Source of the DNA: an uncultured Phycisphaerae bacterium
GTDB lineage: Bacteria > Planctomycetota > Phycisphaerae > UBA1845 > Fen-1342
NCBI GenBank assembly: GCA_937928595.1
Contig: CALGJV010000015.1
Span: 37,379 to 101,378 of the forward strand
DNA length: 64,000 bases
Direction of reading: 5' to 3'
Shown piece after piece: positions 27,639 through 36,928 of the stretch (within the stretch, counting starts at the first letter, position 1; each line of letters begins with the position of its first letter). The position numbers and the translations under genes were made by a program. The notes under the pieces are model-generated. The model was not told the DNA's origin. It saw only the letters and a list, made by a program, of their open reading frames with translations, and did not search any database.

Positions 27639-29063
27639 CTACGGAATCTCGTAGCGGATGACGCCGTGCCGCGTGGTGCGCGAGATCTTCTCGCACGCGT
27701 ACAGCCCCGCCAGCACGAACTCCACGCAGCTCGCCCGCATGGCCGGGTCCTCGGACGCATTGACCTCGAACGCCTTGTCCCACGCCGGCGGCACGCGCCG
27801 CAGCCGCTCCGCGTAGTGCCGGCTGGGCAGCAGCGATCCGACCTCGACTTTGATTCCTTGGGCAAACACGTCCGCGATCTCGTCGAGCCCGTGCCGCTCG
27901 ACGTATTCGCCGAAGACCTGACGAATCGCGGCCGTCTGCACCGTCTCCAGCACCTGCGTCTCCGTCAGCTGGTGGCTGCTGAGCAGGTCCAGCTCGAGCT
28001 TGCCCAGACTGGACGACAGCAGGTGCCCGAGGTCGCTGATCCGCGGCACCGCGGGGCGCTCGCCCAGCAGCGCGGCCCGCCGCCGGGCGCTGGCGATCAG
28101 CATGCGGTAGTTGGCGATGGAGAAGCGCGCGCTGACGCCCGAGGCCTGGTCGACGTGCGGCGACTTGCGGGCCTCGATCGTCATCTGCTCCACGATTTCC
28201 TTCATGAACAGCGGCACGCGTACCGGGAACTCGCCGTCCAGGTCCAGCCCGGCCTCCTGCTCGAGAATCGCCACGCCGTCGGCGCGGTCGCGCGGGTAGT
28301 GTGTGCGGATGATCGCGCCGATGCGGTCCTTGAGCTGCGGGATCACCTTGCCGCTGCGGTTGTAGGTCGCCGGGTTCGCGCTGCACACGACCACCAGGTC
28401 GAGGTCGAAGCGCACCGGGTAGCCGCGGATCTGCACGTCGCGCTCTTCGAGGATGTTGAACAGCCCGACCTGCACCAGCTCATCCAGTTCCGGGATCTCG
28501 TTCAGCGCGAAGATGCCGCGGTTCATCCGCGGAATCAGGCCGAAGTGCAGCGCTTCCTCACTCGCCAGGCTCGTACCCGCCGCGAGCTTGGCCGGATCGA
28601 GCTCACCGATCAGGTCCGCGAACTTCGTCCCCGGCGCCAGACGCTCCGCGTAGCGCTCCTCGCGCGGCCACCAGGCGATCGGCGTCGCATCGCCGTCCCG
28701 CGCCAGCCGCTCTCGCCCGTAGCGCGTGATCGGCCGCAGCGGGTCGTCATGCAGCTCGCTGCCCGCAATGTAGGGGATGTGCGGGTCGAGCAGGTCGCGC
28801 AGCCCGCGCATCAGACGGCTCTTCGCCTGGCCTTTCTCCCCCAAAAAGAGCAGATCGTGCCGCGCCAGCAGCGCCGTGCACAGGTCCGGAATGACCGTGT
28901 CGTCGTACCCGATGATCCCCGGAAAAAGCTCGGTCTTCTCCACCAGGCGGCGCAGCAGGTTGTCGTGCAGCTCCTGCTTGACCGACCGGCTCCGCCAGCC
29001 GCTCGCCTTCAGCTCCCCGAGCGTGCGCGGCCGTGTGGCTTCCCGCGTGAGTGTGTGCGACAT
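27639..29063 (-). CDS. MoxR/magnesium-chelatase-like AAA+ ATPase
   Basis: The 474-residue protein has an AAA+ core with Walker [15 protein letters not shown] (about residue 70), Walker B-like [11 protein letters not shown] (about 175), a sensor segment [14 protein letters not shown] and a C-terminal helical lid. The Asn in place of the usual Asp of Walker B and the overall order resemble MoxR and ChlI-type ATPases that remodel partners, usually with a VWA-domain protein. No VWA gene is adjacent. It is the third gene after a GbsR-like regulator and pyrE. The stretch between pyrE and this ATG holds TACAAT flanked by GCCGG/CCGGC, five bases from the ATG, which may be a separate leaderless promoter. 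Confidence 0.85.
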   Translation of the reverse strand: MSHTLTREATRPRTLGELKASGWRSRSVKQELHDNLLRRLVEKTELFPGIIGYDDTVIPDLCTALLARHDLLFLGEKGQAKSRLMRGLRDLLDPHIPYIAGSELHDDPLRPITRYGRERLARDGDATPIAWWPREERYAERLAPGTKFADLIGELDPAKLAAGTSLASEEALHFGLIPRMNRGIFALNEIPELDELVQVGLFNILEERDVQIRGYPVRFDLDLVVVCSANPATYNRSGKVIPQLKDRIGAIIRTHYPRDRADGVAILEQEAGLDLDGEFPVRVPLFMKEIVEQMTIEARKSPHVDQASGVSARFSIANYRMLIASARRRAALLGERPAVPRISDLGHLLSSSLGKLELDLLSSHQLTETQVLETVQTAAIRQVFGEYVERHGLDEIADVFAQGIKVEVGSLLPSRHYAERLRRVPPAWDKAFEVNASEDPAMRASCVEFVLAGLYACEKISRTTRHGVIRYEIP

Positions 29064-29080
29064 GCCGGATTGTAGCCGGG

Positions 29081-29626
29081 CTACGCCGCCGACATCGGGC
29101 CTGGCGTGATGCCCAGGTCCTGCGACGTGAAGAGCGCGTGAAAGCGCACGTCGGCGGCCTCGATCGCCGCGCGAGCCCCCTCCTGCCGATCGATCGTCAC
29201 GACGACGTCGCTCACGACCGCGCCCGCCGCGCGCAGCGTCTGAATCGCCTCCACCGCCTGCCCGCCCGACGTCGCGATGTCCTCGACCAGCAGGACGCGC
29301 TCGCCGCGCTCCAGCCGCCCTTCGATCAGCTTGCCCGTGCCGTAGCCGGCTTTCTTCGCGTTGCGCACGATCACGAACGGCCGCCCCGTCTCCAGCGCGG
29401 TCGCGCACGCCAGCGCGATTGCGCCCAGCTCGGCCCCGGCGATCCGCTGCACCTCAGCTGTCACGAAGGGCGCAAAACGGCGGGCCAGCTCGCGCAACAG
29501 CGCCGGTTGCGTCTCGAACAGGTACTTGTCGAGGTAGTACCTGCTCTTCCGCCCCGACCGCAGCGTGAAGTCGCCTTCGAGCAAGGCCGCCTGCCGCAAG
29601 GCCTGCGCCAACTCCGCGTGTGTCAT
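29081..29626 (-). CDS. pyrE: Orotate phosphoribosyltransferase
   Basis: PyrE joins orotate to PRPP to make OMP in pyrimidine synthesis. The 181-residue product has [16 protein letters not shown] at the N-terminus, the Lys-bearing flexible loop [14 protein letters not shown] and the PRPP-binding signature [13 protein letters not shown]. Its ATG overlaps the stop of the upstream GbsR-like gene by ATGA, so the two are translationally coupled. No other pyrimidine genes are adjacent; the DHOD-like protein at 199-1188 lacks the PyrD active site. Confidence 0.95.
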   Translation of the reverse strand: MTHAELAQALRQAALLEGDFTLRSGRKSRYYLDKYLFETQPALLRELARRFAPFVTAEVQRIAGAELGAIALACATALETGRPFVIVRNAKKAGYGTGKLIEGRLERGERVLLVEDIATSGGQAVEAIQTLRAAGAVVSDVVVTIDRQEGARAAIEAADVRFHALFTSQDLGITPGPMSAA

Positions 29627-30267
29627 GCGCGCGTTCTCCGCGCGGCCGCTCCGGCCCGCCGCTTCCGCGGGCCGCGCGCCGGCCGCTGACGGGGGCTCAT
29701 GTTACCCGCCGGCGGCGTCGGGGTCGCGGGGGCCGCGGACGGGGCTCGGCCCAGCAGCGCGGCGAAATCGGCGACGCCGGTGCGGCCGAAGCGGAGCACC
29801 GCCTCGAAGAGCGTCCCCATCGTCGTCAGGAAGTTGCGCAGCTCGTCCAGGCGCCGGCAGTACTCGCGCGTGTCGTCCGCGTCGCGGCCGTCTGCAACGC
29901 CGTCCACGAGCGTCCGGCAGCGGTCGATCGTCGCGATGATGGGTTCCACCTCGCGCCGCCGCCGCTCGCGCATGATCGTTTCAAACATGTGCCAGACGTC
30001 CGTGTCGGCGGCGAAGTACTCCTTCCGGTCACCGAACTGGTGCACGCGGTGGATCAAGCCCCAGTCCACCAGCGCCCGCAGGTTCATGCTGGCGTTTCCG
30101 CGCGAGACATGCAACTGCGCCATGATGTCATCGGTGCACAGCGGCCGCGTGGACACGAACAGCAGGGCGTGAATTTCGGCCATGGTGCGGCTGATGCCCC
30201 AATAGCCGCCCATCTCGCCCCAGCGTCGCACGAGCAGGTTCTTGGATTCCTCGAGCGCCGTCGGCAT
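29623..30267 (-). CDS. GbsR/MarR-family winged-helix transcriptional regulator
   Basis: The 214-residue regulator carries an N-terminal winged helix typical of GbsR proteins: WGEMGGYWGISRTMAEIHAL, then LHVSRGNASMNLRALVDWGLI as the recognition helix region, followed by HRVHQFGDRKEYFAA. The helical middle (about 95-170) would mediate dimerisation. The last 40 residues are Pro/Arg-rich and probably disordered. GbsR proteins usually repress osmoprotectant uptake or synthesis genes; here the linked genes are pyrE and an AAA+ ATPase. The start at 30267 has GGGAG seven bases upstream. A promoter and an inverted repeat just upstream suggest autoregulation. Confidence 0.88.
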   Translation of the reverse strand: MPTALEESKNLLVRRWGEMGGYWGISRTMAEIHALLFVSTRPLCTDDIMAQLHVSRGNASMNLRALVDWGLIHRVHQFGDRKEYFAADTDVWHMFETIMRERRRREVEPIIATIDRCRTLVDGVADGRDADDTREYCRRLDELRNFLTTMGTLFEAVLRFGRTGVADFAALLGRAPSAAPATPTPPAGNMSPRQRPARGPRKRRAGAAARRTRA

Positions 30268-30284
30268 GGCCCGTCTCCCAGTAA

Positions 30285-30302
30285 TTTCAAAACTATCTGA
30301 AA
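30285..30302. promoter_or_regulatory. Inverted-repeat candidate operator for the GbsR-like regulator
   Basis: An 18-base element with arms TTTCA and TGAAA separated by eight bases lies 18 bases upstream of the regulator ATG. It overlaps the proposed -10 and start-site region of the regulator promoter, the right place for autorepression. Binding by the regulator is inferred from position and symmetry only. Confidence 0.5.
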
Positions 30303-30327
30303 GTAGAAGCCTCGCCGCGAAAATCAA
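30300..30327 (-). promoter_or_regulatory. Candidate sigma70 promoter of the regulator-pyrE-ATPase operon
   Basis: Reading the minus strand, TTGATT (30327-30322) is followed after 16 bases by TACTTT (30305-30300). The -10 overlaps the TTTCA/TGAAA inverted repeat. The predicted start site lies about 25 bases before the ATG at 30267. Confidence 0.5.
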
Positions 30328-30633
30328 CTGCCGAGCGGCCTTTCGGCCGCGCGTTCCGTGGCCCCCCGGCTTGCGCCGATCCGCCGACCGCCGGCTGCCC
30401 GTAAACGCCCCGGCGGCCAACAGATCCCGACACCGCTGCCCCGCCGCGCCCGCAACCTGGCCCGCGCCGCAGCGTACAAGTCCGCGTCGTGGCCGGGCGG
30501 AACGGCCGCCGGGCGACGCCGTCCGATAATCTGTGCCCGAGAACGAACGATGCGCTCCCTCGAAATGCTCGTGCCGGCTTCGATCGTGGACGTCGATGAG
30601 TTGATCGTGGACCATGCCCACGAAGGAGCTCCG

Positions 30634-31743
30634 ATGGACGAGGGTCCGTCCCCCGAACTGCTCGACCTTCTGCGTCAGGCCGTTGCCGCCCAGGCGTCCG
30701 ATGTGCACCTGATCCCCAGCTACGCCCCCACGCTCCGTGTGCATGGGGAACTCCGCCCCGTCGGTCCGCGGTCGCTCGACGCGGACGAGGTCCGCGCGAT
30801 GATTGCCTCGATCGTCCCCGACCGCGGGCGCTTCCAGCTCGGCGACAGCGCGGACCTGGATTGCTCCGTGACCGTCGTGCATGACGGAGCGTCGTATCGG
30901 TTCCGGGCGAACGCGTTTCTGTCGCAGGGCCAGTGGTGCGCGTGTCTGCGGCACATCCCGAACGAGATCCCCTCGCTCGAGTGGCTCGGGTTCCCCAAGC
31001 CACTGGCCGAGCGCCTCATCAGCCATGTAAACGGTCTCGTGGTGCTCACCGGCGTGACCGGCTCCGGCAAGTCGGCGAGCCTGGCCGCCCTGATCCACCT
31101 GATGCGTCGGGAGGGCGGCAAACGGATCCTGACGGTGGAAGAGCCGATCGAGTATGTGCACGCCCCGGGGCCGGGCGGCATCGTGACGCAGCGCGAGGTC
31201 GGCCGGGATGTCGAGTCGTTCGCCGACGGGCTGAAGTACGGCCTGCGCCAGGATCCGGATGTCATCCTCGTGGGCGAGATCCGCGACCGCGAGACGGCGC
31301 AGATGGCGCTGAGTGCGGCCGAGACGGGGCACCTGATCTTCACGACGCTGCACACCCGCGACGCAAAGGGCGCGATCACGCGACTCGTCGACCTGTTTCC
31401 GCAGGAATCGCAGGAGGACATTCGCAATCAGATCGCGATGAGCCTGCGGTCCGTCGTGTGCCAGCACCTGCTGCCGGCGGCGGAGCCCGGCGCGAAGCGC
31501 GTGCTCGCGCTCGAGGTGCTGCACGTCACGCCGCCGGTGCAGGCCGTCATCCGCGCCGGGAAGGTGGAGCAGCTCGAGTCGGCGCTCCAGACCGGCCGGC
31601 GCGACGGCATGATCACGCTCGACGACGACCTCCAGCGCCTGGTGTGGCACGGATGCATCACCGGCGAGACCGCCCGGCGCTTCGCCAAGAATCCGTCCGC
31701 CATCAGCGGGCCCGGCAACGGTAACGTCGTGCGGATGGAGTGA
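30634..31743 (+). CDS. pilT: PilT-like type IV pilus retraction ATPase
   Basis: The 369-residue cytoplasmic ATPase matches the PilT/GspE secretion ATPase family. It has the PilT-type N-terminus (QASDVHL), Walker A GVTGSGKSAS (about residue 140), Asp box TVEEPIEYVH, Walker B VILVGEIRD and His box FTTLHTRDA. Such ATPases disassemble type IV pili for twitching motility or DNA uptake. The ATG at 30634 is chosen because AAGGAG lies five bases upstream; an earlier ATG at 30550 would add 28 unlike residues. A pseudopilin gene occurs nearby at 32409, but no other pilus assembly gene is adjacent. Confidence 0.9.
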   Translation: MDEGPSPELLDLLRQAVAAQASDVHLIPSYAPTLRVHGELRPVGPRSLDADEVRAMIASIVPDRGRFQLGDSADLDCSVTVVHDGASYRFRANAFLSQGQWCACLRHIPNEIPSLEWLGFPKPLAERLISHVNGLVVLTGVTGSGKSASLAALIHLMRREGGKRILTVEEPIEYVHAPGPGGIVTQREVGRDVESFADGLKYGLRQDPDVILVGEIRDRETAQMALSAAETGHLIFTTLHTRDAKGAITRLVDLFPQESQEDIRNQIAMSLRSVVCQHLLPAAEPGAKRVLALEVLHVTPPVQAVIRAGKVEQLESALQTGRRDGMITLDDDLQRLVWHGCITGETARRFAKNPSAISGPGNGNVVRME

Positions 31744-31810
31744 TCGGGGCTTCTCCCTGTCGCCGCTGCTGTGACGCGCGTTCTACCGCCCACGCGAACC
31801 GGATAACGAG

Positions 31811-32200
31811 TCACCTCCCATCGGGGGTTAGCCGTCCAAGAGCGGCGGCGAGTGCGGTCAGAACCGGCCGCACGACGAGTCGCAACCCAGGCAGTACGAC
31901 CAGAAATCGAGCGAAGATCGGGCCGTAGCGGTAATACCACCCGATGAAACGGCGCCCCGCCCCGGATCGGCGCAGCACGGAATCCCGAAAGCGCCGGAGT
32001 GCGACAACGTTGGGGTGCTCCGCGTTTCCGTAGCACGCTGTCGCCACGAAACACCTGCCCCCGGTCACGATCCGGCCGATCTTGCGTTGCCGGCCCGACC
32101 GTGTGAGTGGAATCCCGATCTTGCGCGAGATTCGCCCCTTCAGGCCGGAAATTCCGGTCGCGCGCCTCCACGAAAACGAAAAGCCGTACTTCCGGCCCAT
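31811..32200 (-). CDS. Small CFI-box-like protein
   Basis: The 129-residue product has a basic N-terminal half with FSFSWRRATGISGLKGRISR and IPLTRSGRQRKIGR, then CFVATACYG (residues 50-58), VVALRRFRDSVLRRSGAGR and FIGWYYRYGPIFARFL near the C-terminus. The CF[IV]ATA.YG start and the RRFRD..L..GR..I..YY..P.LA order match the CFI-box C-terminal domain, found as a short tail on many bacterial exported or secretion-linked proteins; its function is not established. Here it forms most of a stand-alone protein. It lies between the convergent pilT gene and a divergent pseudopilin gene. Confidence 0.65.
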   Translation of the reverse strand: MGRKYGFSFSWRRATGISGLKGRISRKIGIPLTRSGRQRKIGRIVTGGRCFVATACYGNAEHPNVVALRRFRDSVLRRSGAGRRFIGWYYRYGPIFARFLVVLPGLRLVVRPVLTALAAALGRLTPDGR

Positions 32201-32408
32201 TCGCGTGCCCCGCGCTGAACGGTAACCACCCGGTGAACGGTGAACGTAGCTGGTCCCGGCGGCACCGTCAAGGCCGAGCGCGCGGGATGACGGCCGACGG
32301 AATCGGATGCCGAGCCGCGTTCCGCCGGACCTGCGCCACCCAGAACCGGCCCGGCTGCGGTATACTCCTCGTCACGCTCCGGTCGCCCGGAGCCTACGGG
32401 AGTCCACC

Positions 32409-33320
32409 ATGCATCACCGTGTCGTGCATCGCGCACGCTTGCGCTCGCCGGCCGCCGCTTTCACGCTCATCGAGCTGCTCGTCGTCGTGGCCATTATCGC
32501 GCTGTTGATCAGCGTGCTGCTGCCGAGCCTCGCCGCGGCCCGGCGTCAGGCCCGCACCGTCATGTGCGGCACGCAGCTGCGCGAGCTGGCCCGCGGCTGG
32601 ACCTACTACGCCAATGCGCACGACGACGTGATCGTGCCGGGGCGTCCGTACACCCTGCCGGGCAACAACCTGTACTGGATCGGCAACGGCTGGAAGCTCC
32701 GCCCACGCTGGTACGCGAGCCTGGGCGCCGCGGTCGAGATCTACGCCTACGTCGAGCCGCTCCAGACCTCCGCGCACCAGAAGATTGACAACCGCCTGCT
32801 GATTTGCCCGGCCGTCGCGGACTGGACCAGCGAGAAGAACAGCTCGTACGGATACAACTTCCAGTTCCTCGGCAACGCCCGGAAGATCATCAACGGCAAC
32901 CGCTTCATCAACTTTCCGGTGACGCTCGCGCGCGTGCGGGCGCCCACGGTATTCGCCGCGGATTCGCTCGGGACCGCGGCCCACTACCCGGAGGCGCAGC
33001 GCGCCCCGAACGATCCTTCCGGCGGCACCAACGTCTACGCGCGCGGCTTCCACGGCTTCATGCTCGACCCGCCGCGACTCACACCCGACTCCGACACCTG
33101 CGACAACGACAGTCCCGGCATCCGCGGCGGCCCGGACACCCGCCACAATGGCCGCGCCAACTTCGCCTGGACCGACGGCAGCGTCGCCCTTCAGCGGCCG
33201 GAGCAGGTCGGTTACGGCCTGAATCCCGACGGCAGCTACCAGTGGGAGGGGCCGCTGGTTCACAACCGCAACTTCAGCGGTTCCGGCCGCGACGACGACC
33301 CGCCGCGGCGGATGCACTAG
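32409..33320 (+). CDS. Type II pseudopilin-like protein with H-X9-DG motif
   Basis: The 303-residue protein starts with a prepilin-type leader and helix: AAFTLIELLVVVAIIALLIS, with cleavage by prepilin peptidase before Phe and Glu at +5. The globular part has YANAHDD and ends with RHNGRANFAWTDGSV, the H-X9-DG motif typical of the very large planctomycete pseudopilin families. It probably sits in the inner membrane and envelope, perhaps in a type II secretion or pilus-like fibre. GGGAG precedes the ATG. A TATACT at 32361-32366 may be its -10 element. Confidence 0.9.
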   Translation: MHHRVVHRARLRSPAAAFTLIELLVVVAIIALLISVLLPSLAAARRQARTVMCGTQLRELARGWTYYANAHDDVIVPGRPYTLPGNNLYWIGNGWKLRPRWYASLGAAVEIYAYVEPLQTSAHQKIDNRLLICPAVADWTSEKNSSYGYNFQFLGNARKIINGNRFINFPVTLARVRAPTVFAADSLGTAAHYPEAQRAPNDPSGGTNVYARGFHGFMLDPPRLTPDSDTCDNDSPGIRGGPDTRHNGRANFAWTDGSVALQRPEQVGYGLNPDGSYQWEGPLVHNRNFSGSGRDDDPPRRMH

Positions 33321-33404
33321 CTCCCCCCGCCCCGCCCCGCAGGCGTTCGTCGGCGCGGCCGTCGCGAGCTCATTCGACTGTACCGCCACGGGGCGTTTCC
33401 AACG

Positions 33405-34115
33405 CTACGCGCGCGGCCACTCGTATCCGAACGCGAGGACGTATGCCAGCCGCGGCCGGTCCGAGACGTTCGGCCCGGTGTAGTGCAGCGTCTTGAGCGT
33501 GTGCAGCGTCGCACCGCCGGCCTTGAGCGGACACGCCACCGCCTGCCGCGGGTCCACCTCGTCCGTCTCGAGCGTGTGCATGCTCGGATCGTGGTTGACG
33601 GGGTGGTGCGGAAGCAGGTTGCCGTGGTGGCTGTGGGGGATGAACTGCATGCAGCCGCTCTCGATCGTCGCATCGCGCAGCGGCATCCAGAAGTTCACGA
33701 CGTACGCCGTCGCGTTCTTCGCGTAGTACGCCAGGTCCTGGTGCCACGCGGTCGCCTTGTTGTTGTGCGGCGGCTTGTAGATCGTATGGTCACCCTGGAA
33801 GCCGCACCCCTCGCCGAGCAGCTGCCGGGCCACCGCCTGCGCGTTGCGGAAGTAAGTCGTCTCCACCAGCCGCGGTTCGAGCTTGTGCGGGCTGATGATC
33901 TGCGGCGTGGTCTGCACGCTCCGGTCGTTCTTCGTGTTCCCCAGCTCGTACGCGACCTCGGCCGGCAACTCCGCGTGCCGCCGGAAGAGTGCCATCAGCC
34001 ACTCCTCGATCCGGGACCGGTCCTCCGGGTCGGTGATCTGGTCAATCACGAGGAAGCCCTCGCGGTGGTACTGCGCGATCTGCTGCTCGGTCAGACGGAC
34101 GGCGGCGTCGGTCAT
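33405..34115 (-). CDS. Phytanoyl-CoA dioxygenase (PhyH) family oxygenase
   Basis: The 236-residue product is an Fe(II)/2-oxoglutarate oxygenase of the PhyH family. The metal ligands are visible as WHQD (H-x-D) in the middle and the distal His in LHYTGPN, followed by Arg in SDRPRLAYVL that would hold 2-oxoglutarate. The family hydroxylates diverse small molecules, and the substrate cannot be told from sequence. AGGAGG lies before the ATG at 34115 and TAGAAT about 40 bases upstream may be a -10 element. Its neighbours do not form an obvious pathway with it. Confidence 0.88.
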   Translation of the reverse strand: MTDAAVRLTEQQIAQYHREGFLVIDQITDPEDRSRIEEWLMALFRRHAELPAEVAYELGNTKNDRSVQTTPQIISPHKLEPRLVETTYFRNAQAVARQLLGEGCGFQGDHTIYKPPHNNKATAWHQDLAYYAKNATAYVVNFWMPLRDATIESGCMQFIPHSHHGNLLPHHPVNHDPSMHTLETDEVDPRQAVACPLKAGGATLHTLKTLHYTGPNVSDRPRLAYVLAFGYEWPRA

Positions 34116-34258
34116 CGAGTCCTCCTGAGTCGGGTCGCGAACACCATCCGCATTCTAGCGCGGCGCCGCCGGCCTGCCCGTCCCGCGGTCGCCCGCCGCG
34201 CGGTACGCTGCCCTTCGCTCGTGCGGCGCGGGCCGCCGGGTGACCCTGAGGATGTCGC

Positions 34259-35113
34259 ATGCCCGCCGTACACCGTGGCACCCCGCTCATTCTGCTCCCC
34301 GCGCTGGCGGCCGTGGCCGGCTGCAACTCCGGCCGGATCAACGCGCTGTACATCTTCGATCAGGCCGTCGTGGCCGAGGATGCCCGCGCGGACTACCAGC
34401 GGTCGGTCGTACTGCGCGACGGGCGGGTCACGCCGCAGCGCGGCCGCCTCGTGCCTCCGTCCGGGCCGGGCGGCTGGCTGCTCTTCGCCGAGAAGCAGCC
34501 GATCCTGCGACAGGTCCGCACGTCGCCGATGCGGCCGGAGCAGCGGCTGCCGGCCTGGGCCGCCGACCACCGGCTCTGGTGCTTTGACCTCGCGACCAGG
34601 GCCGTCACGACACTGCCGAACCCGTACGACAGCGACGACGAGCACATCCGCATGCTGCGCGTGGTGCGCGATCGGCTCTACGCGGCGGTCGAGCAGCGTT
34701 TCAACGTGCCGGAGCCCGTTAGCGCCCCCCGCTACTACGCTTACACCCTCCCCGCCGGTCCGTGGGAGCCGCTGCGCGACGCGGAAGGCCGCCGCGTTTT
34801 CCCCCGGAACTGGGTGCCGAGCCGGTTCGTTGACGCCCGCACCGGCGCCAAGCCGCCCACACGCGAGGCCGCCGCCCGAGCACACATTCCCGCCACAGAC
34901 AGCACGCCGCTAGTAGATGAGCTTCACCGCCGCGGCCTGGCCCCCGGCCCGTGGGGCAACGTGTTCGAGCGGACCCGGGGGACCGGCCGCGAGACGGTGT
35001 TCCAGGCCCCCGACGGCCGCGAGACGGTGCTGCTGCGCCAGAACGACGCGGGGTACGGCGCGGTGTCGCCTCTGGACCTGTCGGTCCGCGAAGGCGGTCG
35101 CCGGGGGCCCTGA
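34259..35113 (+). CDS. Lipoprotein of unknown function
   Basis: The 284-residue product has a signal peptide with a lipobox, ALAAVAGC, giving a lipid-modified Cys at residue 22. The mature part starts NSGRINALYIFD and has repeated strand-like segments; no enzyme motif is recognised. It is likely attached to a membrane facing the periplasm. GAGG precedes the ATG. The gene ends shortly before an acyltransferase gene on the same strand, with 112 bases between. Confidence 0.72.
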   Translation: MPAVHRGTPLILLPALAAVAGCNSGRINALYIFDQAVVAEDARADYQRSVVLRDGRVTPQRGRLVPPSGPGGWLLFAEKQPILRQVRTSPMRPEQRLPAWAADHRLWCFDLATRAVTTLPNPYDSDDEHIRMLRVVRDRLYAAVEQRFNVPEPVSAPRYYAYTLPAGPWEPLRDAEGRRVFPRNWVPSRFVDARTGAKPPTREAAARAHIPATDSTPLVDELHRRGLAPGPWGNVFERTRGTGRETVFQAPDGRETVLLRQNDAGYGAVSPLDLSVREGGRRGP

Positions 35114-35225
35114 GCGCGCTTGACGCGGAGCGCGCGCCCGGCGACAACGGCCGCTGCGATCCGGCCCCGTACGCGGCGCGGCTCGTGCCGTGCCGCAAGC
35201 GCTCCGGTTCGTCGGGATCCCGCCG

Positions 35226-36806
35226 ATGTCCGATCAACCCGCGTCCGGCCCCCTGCCGCCGTTCCAGCCTGCCCCTGCGGCATCTGCGTCGGCAACCCCT
35301 CCGCCACGCACGCCGCTCGCCGTTGCGCCGGCCGCGTCAGACACGGCCGGGCCGTACCGTCCGTCGCCGCCCCGGCCGTCGCCGACGCCGCGCGCCCTGG
35401 CGACCGTGCGCGAGCGGCTGGTTTCGCTCGATGTCTTTCGCGGCCTCACGATCGCGGGCATGATCATCGTGAACAACCCGGGGAGCTGGGCGGTTCCGTA
35501 TAGCCCGCTGCGACACGCGGAGTGGAACGGCCTCACGCCGACCGACCTGGTGTTCCCGTTCTTCCTCTTCATCGTCGGCGTCGCGATGCCGTTTTCGTTC
35601 GATCGCCGCCTGGCCGAGGGCGCTTCGCGGCTCCGCCTGTTCGAGCACGTCGTGCGGCGTGCGCTGATCCTCATCCTGCTGGGCTTCATTCTGGCGGCCG
35701 CCCCCAGCTGGTCGATGCTGACGACGTGGGGGCCCGAATCGCAGCCACGCTGGCTCTTGCTCGGCGCGTACGTCGCGGCCGTCATCGGGCTGGGTGTGCT
35801 CTTCATTGACGAGCCGCCGCTGGCGTGGCCGGCTACGACGGGCGCCCGCATTCGCAAGATCGCCTCCGGGGTGCTGCTGGCGGCTGCGATCGTGGTGTTC
35901 GCCCTCTCCTGGGAGACGTTTCGGAGCGGAAACGGCGGCAAGCCGTTCCGCATCCCCGGTGTCCTCCAGCGCATCGGCCTGTGCTACCTGTTCGCTTCGC
36001 TCGTGGTCATGTGGCTGGGCACCCGCGGCCGGATCGTCACGATCGGCGTGCTCCTGGTCGGATACTGGCTCATCGTGACCTGTGTGCCCGCCCCCGCTGG
36101 TTACACGCCCGACTGGGCAGCGGCGCGTCCGACCGGCGTGCTGCACGATTGGATCGACGTCCGGCTGCTGGGCAACCACCTCTATGGGGAACGGCCGGAC
36201 CCCGAGGGCCTGCTCAGCACTCTGCCCGCAATTGCTACCGTCCTGCTGGGCGTGGTGACGGGCACGTGGCTCCGCACGCCTCGCGAGCCGCGCGACCGGG
36301 CGGGCTGGCTGTTCCTCGCCGCCAACCTCGTGCTCGTGCTCGGGCTGTGGTGGGCGCTTGTGTTTCCGCTCAACAAGAAGATCTGGACGAGTTCGTACGT
36401 GCTCGTAACCGGCGCGCTGGCGATGCACTTCCTGGCGGCGTGCTACTGGCTGGTGGACGTGTACGGCCGGCGTCGCTGGGCCGCGCCGTTCCTGGTGGTC
36501 GGCACGAACGCGATCGCCGTGTACTTCGTCGCGGGTCTGGCGGCGCGGTGGCTCAACTCCGCAGCGGTCGCGTCGCGCCTCGACGGAAGCCCGGTCTCTG
36601 CCTGGACGTGGTTCTATCAGGCGATCCGCGACCAGCTCGGAAACGCGACGGCGGCGATGAGCGGTTCCCCCGCGTGGCTCCATGAGCTGGGCCAGGCAGT
36701 GCTCTCGCCCAGCCTCGCGTCGCTCGCATGCAGCCTCGCGCTGGCCATCGCGTGTTGCCTGCTGTTCGTGCCGCTGTACCGATTCAAGGTGTTCATCAAG
36801 ATCTGA
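35226..36806 (+). CDS. HGSNAT/NagX-like multi-spanning acyltransferase
   Basis: The 526-residue membrane protein has a Pro/Ala-rich N-terminal tail (1-60) and then about ten membrane segments. RLVSLDVFRGLTIAGMIIV opens the domain and WNGLTPTDLVFPFFLFIVG follows, the hallmark order of the heparan-alpha-glucosaminide N-acetyltransferase family (also called DUF5009 or NagX). The family moves acetyl groups across the membrane onto amino sugars, so modification of surface glycans or peptidoglycan is plausible. The ATG at 35226 is used; an earlier one would add 12 residues. Confidence 0.88.
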   Translation: MSDQPASGPLPPFQPAPAASASATPPPRTPLAVAPAASDTAGPYRPSPPRPSPTPRALATVRERLVSLDVFRGLTIAGMIIVNNPGSWAVPYSPLRHAEWNGLTPTDLVFPFFLFIVGVAMPFSFDRRLAEGASRLRLFEHVVRRALILILLGFILAAAPSWSMLTTWGPESQPRWLLLGAYVAAVIGLGVLFIDEPPLAWPATTGARIRKIASGVLLAAAIVVFALSWETFRSGNGGKPFRIPGVLQRIGLCYLFASLVVMWLGTRGRIVTIGVLLVGYWLIVTCVPAPAGYTPDWAAARPTGVLHDWIDVRLLGNHLYGERPDPEGLLSTLPAIATVLLGVVTGTWLRTPREPRDRAGWLFLAANLVLVLGLWWALVFPLNKKIWTSSYVLVTGALAMHFLAACYWLVDVYGRRRWAAPFLVVGTNAIAVYFVAGLAARWLNSAAVASRLDGSPVSAWTWFYQAIRDQLGNATAAMSGSPAWLHELGQAVLSPSLASLACSLALAIACCLLFVPLYRFKVFIKI

Positions 36807-36928
36807 ACCGATTTCGGCGTGGCGCCCTGTTCGGCCTGCGCCCTTCCAGGGCGGCAGCAACGCCCCGACCACCGACCGGTCGCACGCCCGCGATCCACGA
36901 AGCGAAACGACCCGCCCGCCAGCCGTGG

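Larger units (their letters stand above)
30268..30633. other. Divergent intergenic region between the GbsR-like operon and pilT
   Basis: These 366 bases separate two divergent units. The left 60 bases hold the regulator's promoter and inverted repeat. The right part should hold the pilT promoter, but I see no convincing -35/-10 pair. An in-frame extension of pilT exists here but lacks a good ribosome site. Confidence 0.5.
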
